Positions 47,001-59,735 of a stretch of 64,000 bases of DNA are shown in pieces. Origin of the DNA: Amaranthus tricolor. Taxonomy: Eukaryota; Streptophyta; Magnoliopsida; Caryophyllales; Amaranthaceae. The stretch lies in assembly GCF_026212465.1 (NCBI RefSeq), contig NC_080062.1, forward strand, positions 2,004,001 to 2,068,000, written 5' to 3'. Under the pieces are notes generated by a model, which was not told where the DNA came from, did no database searches, and saw nothing but the letters and a program-made list of their open reading frames with translations. Both the position numbers and the translations under genes were made by a program. Numbering within the stretch: position 1 is the first letter of the stretch; every line of letters begins with the position of its first letter.

Positions 47001-48820
47001 TTTTTACTTGAAGGATATTTTTTTGTAAAACGTTCTTAGAGATAAGAAACTCTTTTAGATCGCGATCTTCTTGTGGCGAGGATATTGATCTGCCTCTACC
47101 CCATCCTCCCTATATCCTAGCCATTCATATAGGGATGACACTTCACTTTGAACAATGATTTTAGTTTAATAATTTATTTACATTTAAGAGCTAAACAAAT
47201 AATTAGAGAAAAGTTAAAATATTTCCAATTTAACTTAAATTGGCTCGATTTCATAATATTTTTGATGTTTAATCAACACAAAAGCATTATCAATTTAAAT
47301 TTACGAATTAATTTTTTTTATAAATTATAGGTGCGAGTTGCACAAAATAAGGTAGATATACTAGTAAATAATTGTCCCTTCCGTCCAATGAATTTGTCTT
47401 ACTTTTCTATTTTGGTTTGTTTTATTGTATTTGTTCAATATCCACTATAACATAATTTGCTTTTAGTGGGATATATATATATATATTTTCGTGTCCTTTA
47501 CAAATGAGTCAAATAAACTGAAAGGGAGAAAGCAGTTAACAAATTCACAAGAGCGAATTCTTGTGAATTGGTTTGAATCCAACATCCATATTAAAGGCCC
47601 TACCATAGATTGATAGATCGGATCTCACAGGACAATGAAATCCAACATCCTTATTACTTATTACCCCAAATTATGCATTTACTTTTTTTTTTTTTTTTAA
47701 TGGGAGGAGAGTTGTATACTTTTAATGTGAGTTTAAATGATGAAAATTGTTTAAATTTAGAAATTAAGGGCGGTAGAAGAGTAACTCTTCTAATAAAGAA
47801 CAAAAGCAGCAATAAAGGAAAAAAAATAAATCATTTACTTTTTAATGGTAAAATCTTTAGATTACAAAAAAAAATGTCGAAGATATATTTAAAAGACCGT
47901 ATTTTCGAATCAAACATCGACAAAGAACGATCGTATGCAGAGACAATCTAAAATCCTATTATAGGATGGGCAAGACACATGTTCTCAAAATAAAATTTGA
48001 AAATAATATAATATTCTATTAAGTATTTAATAGTAAATTCTAAATTCTATGCTATATTAAAATATTTATATAATGTAAAGTTCAAAATATATTCTAATCA
48101 ACTAGTATTAAAATTGACAGATTTAATGACACCCATAATTTCCTAAAATAAAAGCTTATAAGAAAAATTGTTGTATGTGATATTTTCACTGTGAAGTATA
48201 TTTTTTTCGTCCTCCATACTCGGATAAAATAGCCTAATAAAAAAAACGTTTATCATAATAGACCTTTTATATGAACTTATTTCACGGTAAGACGGTTTCA
48301 TACAAAAAGAACTGATTATTTAATTCTTATCAATATTTTTATACATACAATTTAATGATCTCTAACAAATTATTAATATTTTTGTAATTATTATTGTTGC
48401 AATCTTTTAAGACGAAGAAAGAGATAGTGCTCTCTTCTCCCAATGTTTTGCATCAATTATTATTTTAGACCATTCAACTCATTTTATATTATTTATATTT
48501 TTAAATAATAACCCACTATATTCTTTTAATCCCATTTGTATATTTTAGTTTTTTTATTTTATCTATATAATTTATTTTTTCTCTTTATTTATTACTAATA
48601 TTTAATTTTTTCTACCATTGTATTTCTCTTTGATGCAAATTAAAACAGACGAATTAGTATCTCTCCTCTCTTAATGATAACAATATTTTGTCAACCACAA
48701 AAAAACGTGACAGCAAGTTGCCAACAAGTCACACCCTTTCCTCCCGACAATCATACGACGTCGTATAACCCTAAACGCCACCGCTTCATCGACTTAACTA
48801 GGTCATCTTCTTTACTTCAT
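44038..48820. other. AT-rich intergenic DNA, no gene seen
   Basis: No credible exon was recognised. A MITE arm at 45,355-45,455 matches the element at 6.4-6.9 kb, and Stowaway-type end sequences lie near 44,935 (AAACGGAGGTAGTA) and 48,420-48,660. Reading frames at 46.5-48.0 kb have AT-driven composition and no recognisable domain. Confidence 0.5.
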
Positions 48821-48825
48821 ACCCA

Positions 48826-48833
48826 CTATAAAT
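48826..48833 (+). promoter_or_regulatory. TATA box of the 49-kb gene
   Basis: CTATAAAT is followed by a CT-rich leader, then a leader intron from 48,916 (CTAAG/GTACTG) to 49,255 (TTTTTTAG/GCG), shortly before the ATG at 49,281. Confidence 0.5.
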
Positions 48834-49280
48834 CATGTCTTTGCTCCCCAATTTCTCTTTCGCCCTTTCTTCCTCATTCTCTCCCCTACTTTTATTTTTC
48901 TCCCTTCTTTCTAAGGTACTGTATTAATCTCTAATTTTCACCTTTTTAATTCTATTTTTAATCAATTATTCTTAGATTTAGGTCTAATTTCCTAATTTTA
49001 AGGCTCCAATCATACAACTTAATTATAATTATAAATTAAAAATACTCGTTTGGGATTGGCTTTTCTTAGATCAGATCTACCATAAAAAAAATGGTTAATT
49101 CAAATTTATATTTACAGAAAAACTTATATTGGTTATATTTTAGCTAGATCTAGATGGATTTTTAACGTTTATGGATGATGAAATTGTTTTGTTTATGATC
49201 GGTGATGATTTGATGAAGATCTGAGAAATTAATTTTGTGAGTTTTTGTTTTTTAGGCGTTTCAACAAAAGGAAAAAGAAA

Positions 49281-50658
49281 ATGAATAGGTGGGAAATTCA
49301 ACAAAATTCCATGGTGGTAGGTTGTTGTGAAGAGATGAGGGGCCCTGTTGCAGTTTCGTTATCGGATCGTAAAGGTTCGGGTTCGGGTTCGGTCATTGTT
49401 TGCCCTAAACCTAAACGAGTCGGGTTTTTAGCTAGTAATCTTACCATGTCCTTAAGATGGCAACGAAGGTACTTTTTCTTTTGAGATTTTAACTTTTTTT
49501 TTTCTATTTTGGTAATTAAATTATATTTATTGATGTTAATTAGTAATTTAAAATTATGTTTTATTTGTGGTTTTTTAGCCAAAAAGCAGAAGTATATGAT
49601 TCAAAAGCTCGAGCAGAGCTTCTAGACATGATTCTTAGAAAGGTAAATATCTCATATCATTAATTTTAACTTTTAGGTTTTAAAATTTAGATTTGGAAGT
49701 TTTTAATTGTTTTATGTGATGGATTTATGTTTTAGCTAAGAAAAAATTTGCAAGACTTAAATTATTTTGGAGCTGATTTATGGCTAATTGTGATAAATTT
49801 ATTTTCTTTAAAATTTTTATGTAAATGATTGAAAATAATTTGAGTTTATTCTGAAATCTTGTTTTTTGAATTTGGAAGTCAAGGTTGGATTTAATTGTTC
49901 TTTGACGATGAGCAGGTGTTCTAAAGATTATACAAGTATTTATTAATTTTGATTTCTATGAGCTTGAAAAATATTAACAGGGGTATATTTAAAATATATA
50001 TTTTTTGAATATATAAATTGGGATTACTTAAAAATTGTTATTGAGCTATAAAAAAATTAATTTGTTGTATTAATTTGGTGGGATTTATAACCAAACAAAC
50101 CTTTAATTGGCCTATAGAGATATGCATATATTTTCTCTCAATTTTTTTGTGATTTAGTAATCACTCTTTGATTAAGTGGGGTGCTATCAAATTCAAGCTT
50201 TAAAGCTTTGATGTTTTTAATTGGTGATCCCAAATAGTAATATTTTTATGTTCAATAAATAATCTAAAAAGTTAAATTTGGTGATGTTTTTAAAGCTTTA
50301 TAAATTTGCTCACCAAAAATTTATTCCCTTAATTCAGCAGGAAGGTCATGGTGATGGAAAACACATAGCAAAAGAGATTGCATCATCACCCCCATTTTTT
50401 TGTGGATCACCACCAAGTAGAGTATCTAATCCAATAGTTCAGGACGCCCAATTTGGGGATGAAAATTTATCTCCATTATCGACTTTACAACTCGCATCGT
50501 CTCCTTCGACTACTGCATCGCCTTCACCCTCACCATCGGCTATGAAATCCGGTGGTGTTAGGATGAAGTTTGGTCTCAAGTCGCCCACAGTTAGAGTAGA
50601 AGGTTTTGATTGCCTTAGCAGGGATCGCCAGAATTCGAGCATCACTGCTACGGCTTAG
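49281..50658 (+). CDS. Small plant-conserved protein of unknown function, 3 coding exons
   Basis: Exons 49281-49468, 49579-49642 and 50341-50658 splice to 189 residues with consistent phase; a leader intron precedes the start. The protein is hydrophilic and probably disordered. In order it has MNRWEIQQNS, VCPKPKRVGF, YDSKARAELLDMIL, SSPPFFCGSPPSRVSNP, DAQFGDENLSPLS, a Ser/Pro/Thr-rich stretch and the C-terminal VRVEGFDCLSRDRQNSSI. This block order resembles an uncharacterised family I recall from flowering plants, but I cannot name a gene or function. No enzyme motif, signal peptide or membrane segment is visible. The last acceptor could also be three bases earlier, adding one Gln. Confidence 0.8.
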
Positions 50659-51183
50659 AAAGAACACAAGAACAAATTCATTTGGGTAACTGTATATATA
50701 CAAAATCTGAATCGAAGCGGCCATTGCTCAATCAATTGCAGCAACAAAGTCGGGTTTTAAGAAATTTTCGGGTTTTCTATGGAGGAAATATAATTTTTTT
50801 TGGTTTGTAGAAAATTTGGTGAAGAGAAATTTGTATTTGGCATTGTGTATATAGGATGTGGTTGTTGTAGTAAATCACAAAGAGAGGCAAAAAAGACCTT
50901 ATTAGAGGTATTGGGTCTCTGTTCTTTTTGTACTATAAATGAGAGGATTGTAAGAGGAATTTGTATAGAGATGTCTGACATTGTAACTTATGTTGTATAT
51001 ATATGCTCATTTGCTACCTTATTATATGTAGTAAAATCATTGCTCTTTCTCTTGCTTTAAGATGAGCAATCTTTCAATTCATATACAAATCTTTTGTTCT
51101 CTGAGTCCAAAGATCCTTTTATGTAGGAGGTAAGAATTAAAATAGGAGGTAAGAATCGAACTTTTATGACAAAGTTGATTTAA
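50659..51183. other. 3' flank of the 49-kb gene
   Basis: This probably includes the 3'UTR. No further gene was seen before LINE-related sequence begins. Confidence 0.5.
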
Positions 51184-51189
51184 AGATGT

Positions 51190-51330
51190 CATCTTTTTGT
51201 TTTTCCTCGAGCTGAGAGACTCTTTCGTCGCGCTCTACTTTTCGGGCATGAGTTGTCGTCGTCCTTCCCTCTCTAAATCTTGCTCATAGTTTTTTTTGTA
51301 GGCGTAGTACACTAGGTATGACGATGGTGA
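51190..51330 (+). mobile_element. Truncated LINE 3' end, second copy
   Basis: CCTCGAGCTGAGAGACTCTT, CGTCGCGCTCTACTTTTCGG, GCATGAGTTGTCGTCGTCCT and a GATGGTGAT-rich tail match the LINE 3' end at about 55,568-55,700. It is a 5'-truncated insertion of the same family. Confidence 0.75.
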
Positions 51331-52552
51331 TATTAATGATCGTTTTAACTATCGAATTTTAGATACAAGTAGTTTTTACATATCAAAACTATTTTTTGTC
51401 TAATTTTACTTCCATAGCAAGTGAACTATGATTTGTGTAATCGTTGGTGATAATGAAAATGATTTGTAAGGTAAATTTTATTGAAATACATAACAACTAG
51501 TGTCTACTGGCCTTTTTAAACTTGTTGAACAACTCTACCTGTAACGTCCCTTTCTTCAACAAAACCACATACGACGGTGATAATCGACACCCTTCGTGAA
51601 GCAACACCAAAGGCACTATTTGGTTATCATCAACCCGATAAGCAATGGGTAAAGGTAGATTACCCCCTCAAGTCTTCTTTATTTCTTACCCTCTTCCTAA
51701 ATACATCGATTCTTGGCGGCGGAGGTGCATTCAAGAGTGCGGCGGAACGACAACATAACAACTGCTATCAATTACATGCTTTTCCTTTGGGTTCATGTGT
51801 TTTCTTCCTATCGTTTTTGCCAATAACTATTGTTTTTGTCTTCTTCTTTTGGTTGCTTCACAAATCCACTTTAGTTGTCCCTGCTTCTTTCTTCTTTCTT
51901 GTAGCTAGTTTTCCCTTGTTTTGAATTTCTTTTTTTGGCTTCCCTTTGTTTGTCTGTGTGGTAACCTTGTTGCTAGTTTCTGTTGGTGTCTCTTTTAGCT
52001 TAGGCGTGTCTTTCTTAGGCCTGGGCTAGATTAGTGGTGCTTATTGGTCCAGTTAGTTTATTTTTGCTTGTCTATCTTAAGGAAGTAAGCTCTTACTCAA
52101 ACCAGCTTGTGTCTTGATTGTGTTCTTTTGGGTGTCTTAGGTGTGTGTTAGGTTTTGTGTAGTCGCGTGCGTGTTAGGTGTTTGTTCTTCATTAAAAGGG
52201 AGGTTTGAATTATGATATTCCAAAATTATCTTTTTGGTTTGCTCATTTCTGCCTTTTCGCACACTTTGATCTGGTTTTCTGTTTCCGTGTTTTGATTTCC
52301 TAAGATCTGTTTTTTTTTTTTTTCTGGTTTTTACCTATTGTTCCTTATCATTTCATCCTGTAAACGCTGCATCTGTATCCTTGTTTTTTTGTGTATTTTT
52401 TTGGTGTTTCTTTGTTTTTTTCGTTTTTTTGTTTTTTGTGTTGATCTTTGTTAGTGATCTGTTTGTAACCTCTTACTTTTGTCCATAGTAGCTGAATATA
52501 GAGATAGGAAGCAATTATCGTCACCTGAGGTCAGGTCCAAAGACGGGGTCGC
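51331..52552. other. Unassigned sequence between LINE copies
   Basis: A reading frame at 51,577-51,924 has no recognisable domain, and its second half is a hydrophobic run from T-rich sequence. From 52,200 to 52,500 the DNA is T-rich and may be the 5' region of the LINE. Confidence 0.35.
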
Positions 52553-52578
52553 GGGGGGGGGGGGGGGGGGGGGGGGGG
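52553..52578 (+). repeat. Poly-G run of 26 bases
   Basis: An uninterrupted G26 is directly upstream of the LINE endonuclease sequence. Such a run is rare in plant DNA and could form a G-quadruplex, but it could also mark a sequencing or assembly problem. Confidence 0.85.
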
Positions 52579-52589
52579 CAACGTAAGCA

Positions 52590-55500
52590 GGATCTAAAAC
52601 TAAGAGTGGGGTCTTGGAACATAGGTTACCTAGAAGCCAAGTCGTTGGAGTTGGCCAATGAGTTCTCTAAATAAAGGATTCATGTAGTGTGTGTTCAAGA
52701 GACTAGGTGGAGGGGCAAAAAGCAAAGGTTATAAAGGGATATAAGTTGTGGTATGCAGGACTGGACAACAGACATAACGGGGTTGGCATCCTAGTGTCTA
52801 ACGATATTCTAAAGCAATTGGTTGAAGTAAGGAGGTCTAATGACAGGATAATGCTAGTTAGGATAGTAGTGGGGGAAGAGTCATATCCATTGTTAGTACG
52901 TACGGGCCCCAAGTTGGGCTTGATGAGCAGGTGAAGTGCGAGTTCTGAGATAACCTAAGAGAGCTCATGAGAAATATCCCGGAAGATATGAGAAAGTTTT
53001 CTTAGGAGTGGACTTTAACGGACATATAGGCAGAGACGCAGACAACTATAATTCGGTACATGGTGGATTTGGTTTGCAGGCAAGGAATGAGAGTGGGGAG
53101 AATTTGTTGGAATTTGCGCTAGCAAAAGAATTGGTTAGAACAAACTTGATCTTTAGGAAGAAAGAAGAGCATTTGATCACATATAAGAGCGGCGAGCATG
53201 CAACCCAAGTTGATTATTTCTTAGTGCGCAAGGGAGATCGACCCTCATGCTTGGATTGTAAGGTGGTGTTGGGTATAGAGATGCCCACCAAACACAAGCT
53301 TTTAGTACCGATTTTCAGGATGAGGAAGAAAATCGTAGAGAAGAAGGTCGAGTCCAGGGGAAAGATCATGTGGGGGAGACTCAAAGAGAATATGGTCACA
53401 ACCCTGTCAAGAAAGATAAGTTTATTGGGCTTTCCAAGTCAGTCAGAGAATGCGAATGAAATGTGAGTGAACATGACAAAAACCATTAGAATAGTGGCAA
53501 AAGAGACCTGGGGGGTGTCGTCGGGTAAACCAAAAGCGTTCAAAAAGTCGTGGTGGTGGAACGATGAGGTGGAAAAGAAGATAAAGGATAAAAACAAGAG
53601 ATTTAAGGATCTAATGGCATGCACGGAAGACGAGGATAGGAAAGAAAAGAGAGTGAGCTATAAAGAAGCAAAGCGGGCGGCAAAGAAAGCGGTAATGGAG
53701 GCAAAAAACCGTGGTTATGAGGATTTGTATCGGAAGCTTGACACCAAAGAGGGGGAGAAGCAGATTTTTAAGTTGGCAAGGACTAGGTCCAGACAGCGGC
53801 AAGACTTAGAGGCAGTGAAATACATCAAGGATGAGGGAGGACGAGTCCTCCTGAGACAAAAGGACATCAAAACCAGTTGGCTACAGTATTTCTCTCAGCT
53901 ACTCAATGAGTCTAGGGGGCCAAAGGAGACGGATAATCAAATTTCTGACGTCTAAGGACCACTAGAATATGGGTCAGCGAGTGATATTACCACAGGAGAA
54001 GTAAGAGAAACTCTCAAAAAGATGGGGAGAACAAAGGCAGTTGGGCCAGATAACATCCCGATTGAGGTGTGGAGGGATTTAGGAGAAGAGGGCATTAGTT
54101 GGCTGACTAACCTCTTTAATATTATTTTGAGGACACATAAGATGCCAGAAGAATGGAGAAATAGCACACTAATACCTCTGTTTAAAAACAAAAGCAATGC
54201 GCAAGTATGCGGAAACTATAGAGGTATCAAACTTCTAAATCACACAATGAAATTGTGAAAAAGAGTAATAGAGAGGAGAATTAGACAGGAAACGGTAATT
54301 AGAGAGAATCAATTCGGTTTTATGCCAGGAAGGTCAACCATTGAGGCAATTCATGTTTTGAGGAGACTGATGGAGAAATATATGGAGTGAAAGAAAGATC
54401 TGCATATGGAATTCATTGACCTGGAGATAGCATATGATAGCATACCACGACGTGTCATATGGGATAGCCTCAAGGCTAGAGGTATTTCTTCAGTGTACAT
54501 TGAGGCTATACGGGATATGTATGACAGAGTTTCGATTAACATTCAAACACCGGTGGGGATAACAGAGCCTTTTCCGATTAAAGTTGGACTACATCAGGGA
54601 TCGACTCCAAGCCTTTTCATTTTTACTGTCATTATGGAAGAGATTTACCGTGGTGCATGCTATTCGCTGATGACATAGTGCTGGTAGCAGAAACTAGAGA
54701 GGAGGTTAGTAACAAATTGGATGAGTGGAGGGAAGATCTAGAAGGTAAAGAGTTGCGCATTAGTCGTACGAAGACCGAGTATTTGCGCAGTGACTTTAGT
54801 GGCACAGCACCCGTAGGTGAACCAGAGGTGTCCATTGATGAAGTAGTTGTTAAAAGTACGACCAAATACAAGTATTGGGATCGATCATTCAATGGGATGG
54901 AAAGATTGACGGAGATGTAAACCATCGTATAGAAGCGGGTTGACTCAAGTGGCGAGCAGCCACCGCGTTGCTATGTGATAGGAAATTCTACCGATCGACA
55001 ATCAGACATGCTCTGCTATACGGGATCGAATGTTGGCCTGTAAAGAAGATTTTTGAACATAAGATGGAAGTTACAGAAATGTGTATGCTGAGGTGGATGT
55101 GTGGGCACACATTGATGGATCGAATTAGGAACCAAGAGTTTAGGGAAAAACTAGGGGTAGCCCCTATTTCTGGAAAAATGCGCGAAAATAGATTGAGGTG
55201 GTTGACATGTGTAGAGAAAGAAATTCGCCGCCCCGGTGACGAGGGTAGAAAGCATTATAGTATAGGGTAAGAGGAGTCGAGGAAGACCTAGGAGAACTTG
55301 GGATGAGCAAATAAGAGTTGACTTACATGAGTTAAACTTCTCTGAGGGCCTGACTAGGGATAGGGGTAGTTGGAGGCGCCATATCCTTGTTTCAGAATAC
55401 TGATGTTCTCTTAGGTTACCTTTGGGTGTTCTTGCTATCTTGCTTCTCTCCTTTCTTTTATTATTAGTTTTGTATTCTTTTTTTTTTCTTCTGTAGTTGG

Positions 55501-55700
55501 TTCTACTTATTTATTTTATTTAAGATGCATTCCTTTTATCTTTTTCGTGTAGCTACGTCTTATTATCTTTCTCGAGCCGAAGGGACTCCTTTGGTCGCGC
55601 TCTCCTTTATGGGTATGAGTTGCCGCCCTCCTTCCCTTCCCAAACCCTGCCCATGGTTTTTCTATGAGCAGGATACACTGGGTAGGATAATGATGATTAC
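52590..55700 (+). mobile_element. RTE-like LINE, degenerate
   Basis: Order of parts: an AP-endonuclease domain starting LRVGSWNIG (about 52,598), VCVQETRWRG, FNGHIGRDADNY, GEHATQVDYFLVRKGD. A reverse transcriptase follows from about 54,020 with KAVGPDNIPIEVW, LIPLFKNK, NYRGIKLLNHTMK, NQFGFMPGRST, FIDLEIAYDSIPR, VGLHQGS and the catalytic LFADDIVLV (54,660-54,686). The C-terminal part has MCMLRWMCGHT and RENRLRW. Stop codons and frameshifts break the frame (for example near 52,672, 53,464, 53,953, 54,256, 54,388 and 54,640), so it cannot code for an intact protein. The domain order and a GAT-type 3' end suggest the RTE clade. Confidence 0.85.
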
Positions 55701-57724
55701 ACAATGATTACCATCTCAGCAAATGATTATGTAGAAGAAATAAGTATAATTATTAATCTTGTCAAAAGATTTTTCTATCAAAAAATACTTGTCAAGAGTC
55801 CTTTTTTTTATCAGTTTTATCATCATTAACACTGATAACCAAACAAGTTGTATAGCGTAATTCATTAGCTCTATAAAATTAATCAAAAGGTATATCTATA
55901 AACTGATTTAATTATTTATAATTTTGATTATACATATAAAAAATTGATATTAATAATTTTGCATTCAGATTTGAGAAGAACCAAGCAAAATCCTACAGAA
56001 ATATATTTTAATTTATCAATTAAGAACTAATACAAATTAAGACTAAAAGGATGAAAAATGAAAAAGAAACAATAGTCAATTTCTGGGAATTTGATGAGTA
56101 TAAAATTCCAAAAAATTCCAAAAGAGTAATTGTCATTAAGACTATTCCATAAATTGCTTTGAAGAAGGCAACAAATTGAAGATATAATGGCTGCTTTGAA
56201 GAATTCAACCCAATCTACATTTATTTGATGAATTGTTTAAGTCTTGCTGATTGGGAACAAACTTTTGGCAACCTAGTCAATATCATGATAGCAAATATAA
56301 ATATTTTTAGGGTTAATCAATAATAATTAATAAAATATTTTCATCACACTAAGTCATCACTAAATTTTAATAACATTTCTTCTGTCTTAATTTTGTAATT
56401 AATTTTCTAGCAGTGTGATTTTGCTCCATTTATCATAATTATCTCATTTTATGACATATTTTATTATATCATTTGATTTTTTTCACCTTTTCTCTCTCTT
56501 TCTCCTATCATATAAAATATTTTTTCCGCGAAGAAATTTGAAAAGAAAATATAATTATAACAATTTATTTTAGTTAAACATAGGAAGAACATGACAGCAG
56601 GGATAAACATGGAAGCCATATGCACGTGTCACTCTCATAACCTGTCAATTCGATCTATATTTATCTTCTAAGGTGTCTATATCTATAAATTAGGAGGAGA
56701 CTGTAATATAAAATTTTCATATGTACAAATAAAGGAAGAGGCCACCATAAAAAGATGGCTACATGTACAAATTAAGGGGGAGACCATAATAAAAAAGGTG
56801 TTCATATATATTAAAAATCATTACTTAAGGATAATTAGGACTAACCAGCTTAAAAAAGAAAACAAGACATTTTCTTCAAATTTGAGGTATAAAATTGTAA
56901 TTATTTGTTTTATTTTTCTATGATGGTCTCATGTTACTTGGTCAAAGTTTTGATAATAATATTCCAAGGGCAATACTAAGTTACAGCTAAGATAGGTTTA
57001 GTGTTAGGTGCTAAAAAGCTTAATACAAGCATGTTCTCACAAGATTTTAAAATTGACTTTTTCATAATTGTTTGCTAATTAGAAGAGACATTCTTTACTT
57101 TAAAACAATATTGAAATGGTAACACTTTAACTACTTTTGACAATTTAGAATTCATAGAGGGAACATCAAACATGTCTTTTGTAAAAGTATTTAGGTAAAG
57201 ATCTTGAATTACTAACATTTTTGGCCTAAACTACCCTCATCCTATCATCCTCTTTTGTCTCTTTGTGGAGGTAAGGGTTAGACACATCTTGGCTACTTAT
57301 AATAGCTTGTCGCTACTCTTAACCCACTGTTTATTTTGAAATTGCTGCTGATAGTGACATATTGTAATATGAATATTATGTTAATTTAAAGATCTTTCTA
57401 AATCGAATTCAACTTGCCTCGATCTTAAATTTGCATTGAATTAATATCAAGATGATTTATGAAATCTAGTCAATACAATTTGAATATGAGATATTTATAC
57501 TTATGCTTTATAAAAGTGGAAGGTAATATAAACTAATTCAAACATACATATAATCCCTCCGTCAGTAGTCATCAAAGTTATGTTCCAACGAGTATTAAAT
57601 ACTTCACTACTCATGTAATCATGTTAATCCAGTTGTTCAACCAAGTGAATCTAACACAGCCTTTGGAAGGTTATTACATCCATGGCGAGGTTACGTGACA
57701 ATTGATTGGCACAAACCACAACCA
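55701..57724. other. AT-rich intergenic DNA, no gene seen
   Basis: A loose direct repeat of ATGTACAAATAAAGGAAGAG and ATGTACAAATTAAGGGGGAG lies at about 56,720-56,790. No exon was recognised. Confidence 0.5.
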
Positions 57725-59735
57725 TCAAGCAAGATGTTCAGCCATTGTAAGAATCTTGAGATGCTTTTTCTGACGTAGTTCGTGAGGGACCGGGCCAAAC
57801 ACTCGGGTTCCAATTGGTTCGCCTTGCTTGTTAAGAATAACAACCGCGTTATCATCAAATTTGACTTCACTCCCATCACAACGGCCTCGTTGCATGGCAG
57901 CTCGCACAATGACAGCTCGTACAACATCCCCTTTCTTTACTTTTCCCCCTGGACGAGCTTCTTTCACAGAAGCCACTATAATATCTCCTAACCTTGCCCC
58001 TTTCTTTCCTCTTAATGCTTGTATACACATTACTTGTTTAGCTCCAGAGTTATCAACCACATTGAGCTTTGTTCTCATCTGTATGAAAGTCCTTTGCTGC
58101 TGCAACTGAAACCATTTCATGTCACGATATGGAATATTCATTTCCGTTTACCTTAATAAATAGGAAAAATGGACATTTATAATCTAACATTTCACTCATC
58201 CGCTGTGAATAATCCCAACTTTGGATTATCTTTAAATAAACCAACCTTTGCCCTTAGTTTGTTGTCAGCAAACTAATAAGGTATGCTGTTAGCAAACTTA
58301 GGTCAAATGTTGAATTATTAGAAAATAAAAGGAAATGCTAATAGCAAACAAAGGACAAAGGATGATTTATTAAAAAATAATTCAAAAGGTGGAATTATAC
58401 ACAGCGGATGGGTCAAAAATTGGATTATTAATATCAATTTTTCCTAATAAATATCGTTTTTGGAAGTGGGTTTCATTGTGAAAAGCATTTGAAGATCTAA
58501 TGTAGTAATGAAAATCAAGGATCATTTTAGAAAAAAGATGATTTATTAAATCATGTGCACCTTTTATTAATGTTAATTTGTTGATGTTTTTGCAACCAAG
58601 GGTAAACTACAGACAACCTCTTTGTTATCACTATGAAGGGTAACATTACGTACATCCAACCCCCAACCCCCCGTAGGCGGACGCTATTTAATGGCATTAG
58701 GTAATGGAATGTATCTAGAAGCATAAAATAGTAAATTCAAAGAATCATAATATAATAAATTCAAAAAAACTTGCACTGAAACTAAGAAGGAAGCTAACAG
58801 ACCTGAGCATGGAGATGGTTTCTTGTAGTTTCACATGTAGGTCTCAGTAAACTAGAGCCATTACCATTGATAAGACCACTTAGTAGAGATCGACCGCCTT
58901 CAAACATGTTACAAGACATAAATAAACGTCAGCCTTGGGACAACGTTAGTATATTATGCAAAAATCAAACTGTGATAGATTGCCCCTTTTCAAATGATTA
59001 AAAAACCCTATAAAACTGAATTGCGTATCATATACATAGAAGAACAATAATGTAGTTGGTTCAGCACACGAGTTGAGTGTTTGACCCACCTTGTACTAGT
59101 TGGGCATCATGATCAACTACGCAGGATAAGTAGGATTTGAGATGAACTTATTGAAATGGAATATTTTCACGCTCTTTTGAATGTAACAAGACAATAGACA
59201 AACAAGTACACAGTCATGTACTCATGTCATATGCGGCCTTAAGTGAGACACAAAGGGTCCTCAAATTGGAGGTGCTAGGCAGGACTCAAGAGACAGAAGA
59301 GAACACATCAATATAAGTTGCAAGTAGTTCATGAATCATGAATGCTCATAAATTATTTACCACATTTTTACTAGAAAGGCAAGACGCCCAATCATCAACA
59401 ATTTTTCAATTTAAAGTGTGATATCATGGGTAGTTCTTTCCAGACTCCAACAGGGAAAAAGTGAATTGAATAGATGAATTTGATCATACATAATTTGGCC
59501 ATTATGGCAGCAAAAATGAAGTCACAAAGAAAAGAAAGGAACATATGCAACATTTGTTCGTTCAAGCAATTAACATCCTAACTGCACCATATAAGCATTT
59601 ATCTGTTTACTACATATGCAATATGACACCCCTAAGAAAAATAAAGGCACGTGACAGGGCAATAGTATTGGGAAAAAGTCTACGTCATAATGAGAAAATA
59701 CCTCGTGATAAGTTGGACGTCAGATTAGCCGCCAT
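57725..59735 (-). CDS. HLP: Mitochondrial ribosomal protein uL14m (HUELLENLOS-type), 3 exons
   Basis: This is a large-subunit protein of the mitochondrial ribosome (bacterial L14 family). Minus-strand exons 59735-59702, 58897-58803 and 58105-57725 splice in phase to 169 residues. The N-terminal part, [20 protein letters not shown], resembles the presequence of the HUELLENLOS paralogue HLP in Arabidopsis. The L14 core follows: [85 protein letters not shown], and the end [14 protein letters not shown]. An acceptor directly before AAGATGGCGG suggests a 5'UTR intron. No lesion was seen. It is not the plastid rpl14 gene, because it is split by introns and carries a presequence. Confidence 0.93.
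58163..58444. mobile_element. MITE with 9-bp target duplication in uL14m intron 2
   Basis: A 282-bp element is flanked by perfect TAATAAATA repeats (58,154-58,162 and 58,445-58,453). The ends GGAAAAATGGACATTTATAA and TTAATATCAATTTTTCC are inverted, and the arms continue inward (CATCCGCTGTGAATAAT against ATTATACACAGCGGATG). It is a long-hairpin MITE. Confidence 0.85.
58633..58712 (+). repeat. SINE-like dispersed fragment (uL14m intron 2)
   Basis: AAGGGTAACATTACGTACATCC, shortened here to its core TTACGTACATCCAACCCCC, plus GCGGACGCTATTTAATGGCA and GGTAATGGAATG, matches 35,283-35,365. Confidence 0.55.

Noticed and set aside
46543..47951. Several open frames in AT-rich DNA
   Set aside because: Composition is Phe/Leu/Ile/Lys-rich as expected from AT-rich DNA, with no domain, splice pattern or promoter.
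51577..51924. 115-residue open frame
   Set aside because: Its second half is a hydrophobic run from T-rich sequence, it lies between LINE remains, and no domain is seen.
57725..58141. uL14 read as a plastid rpl14 insertion
   Set aside because: The gene has introns, a presequence exon and HUELLENLOS-type sequence, so it is nuclear and mitochondrial in target.
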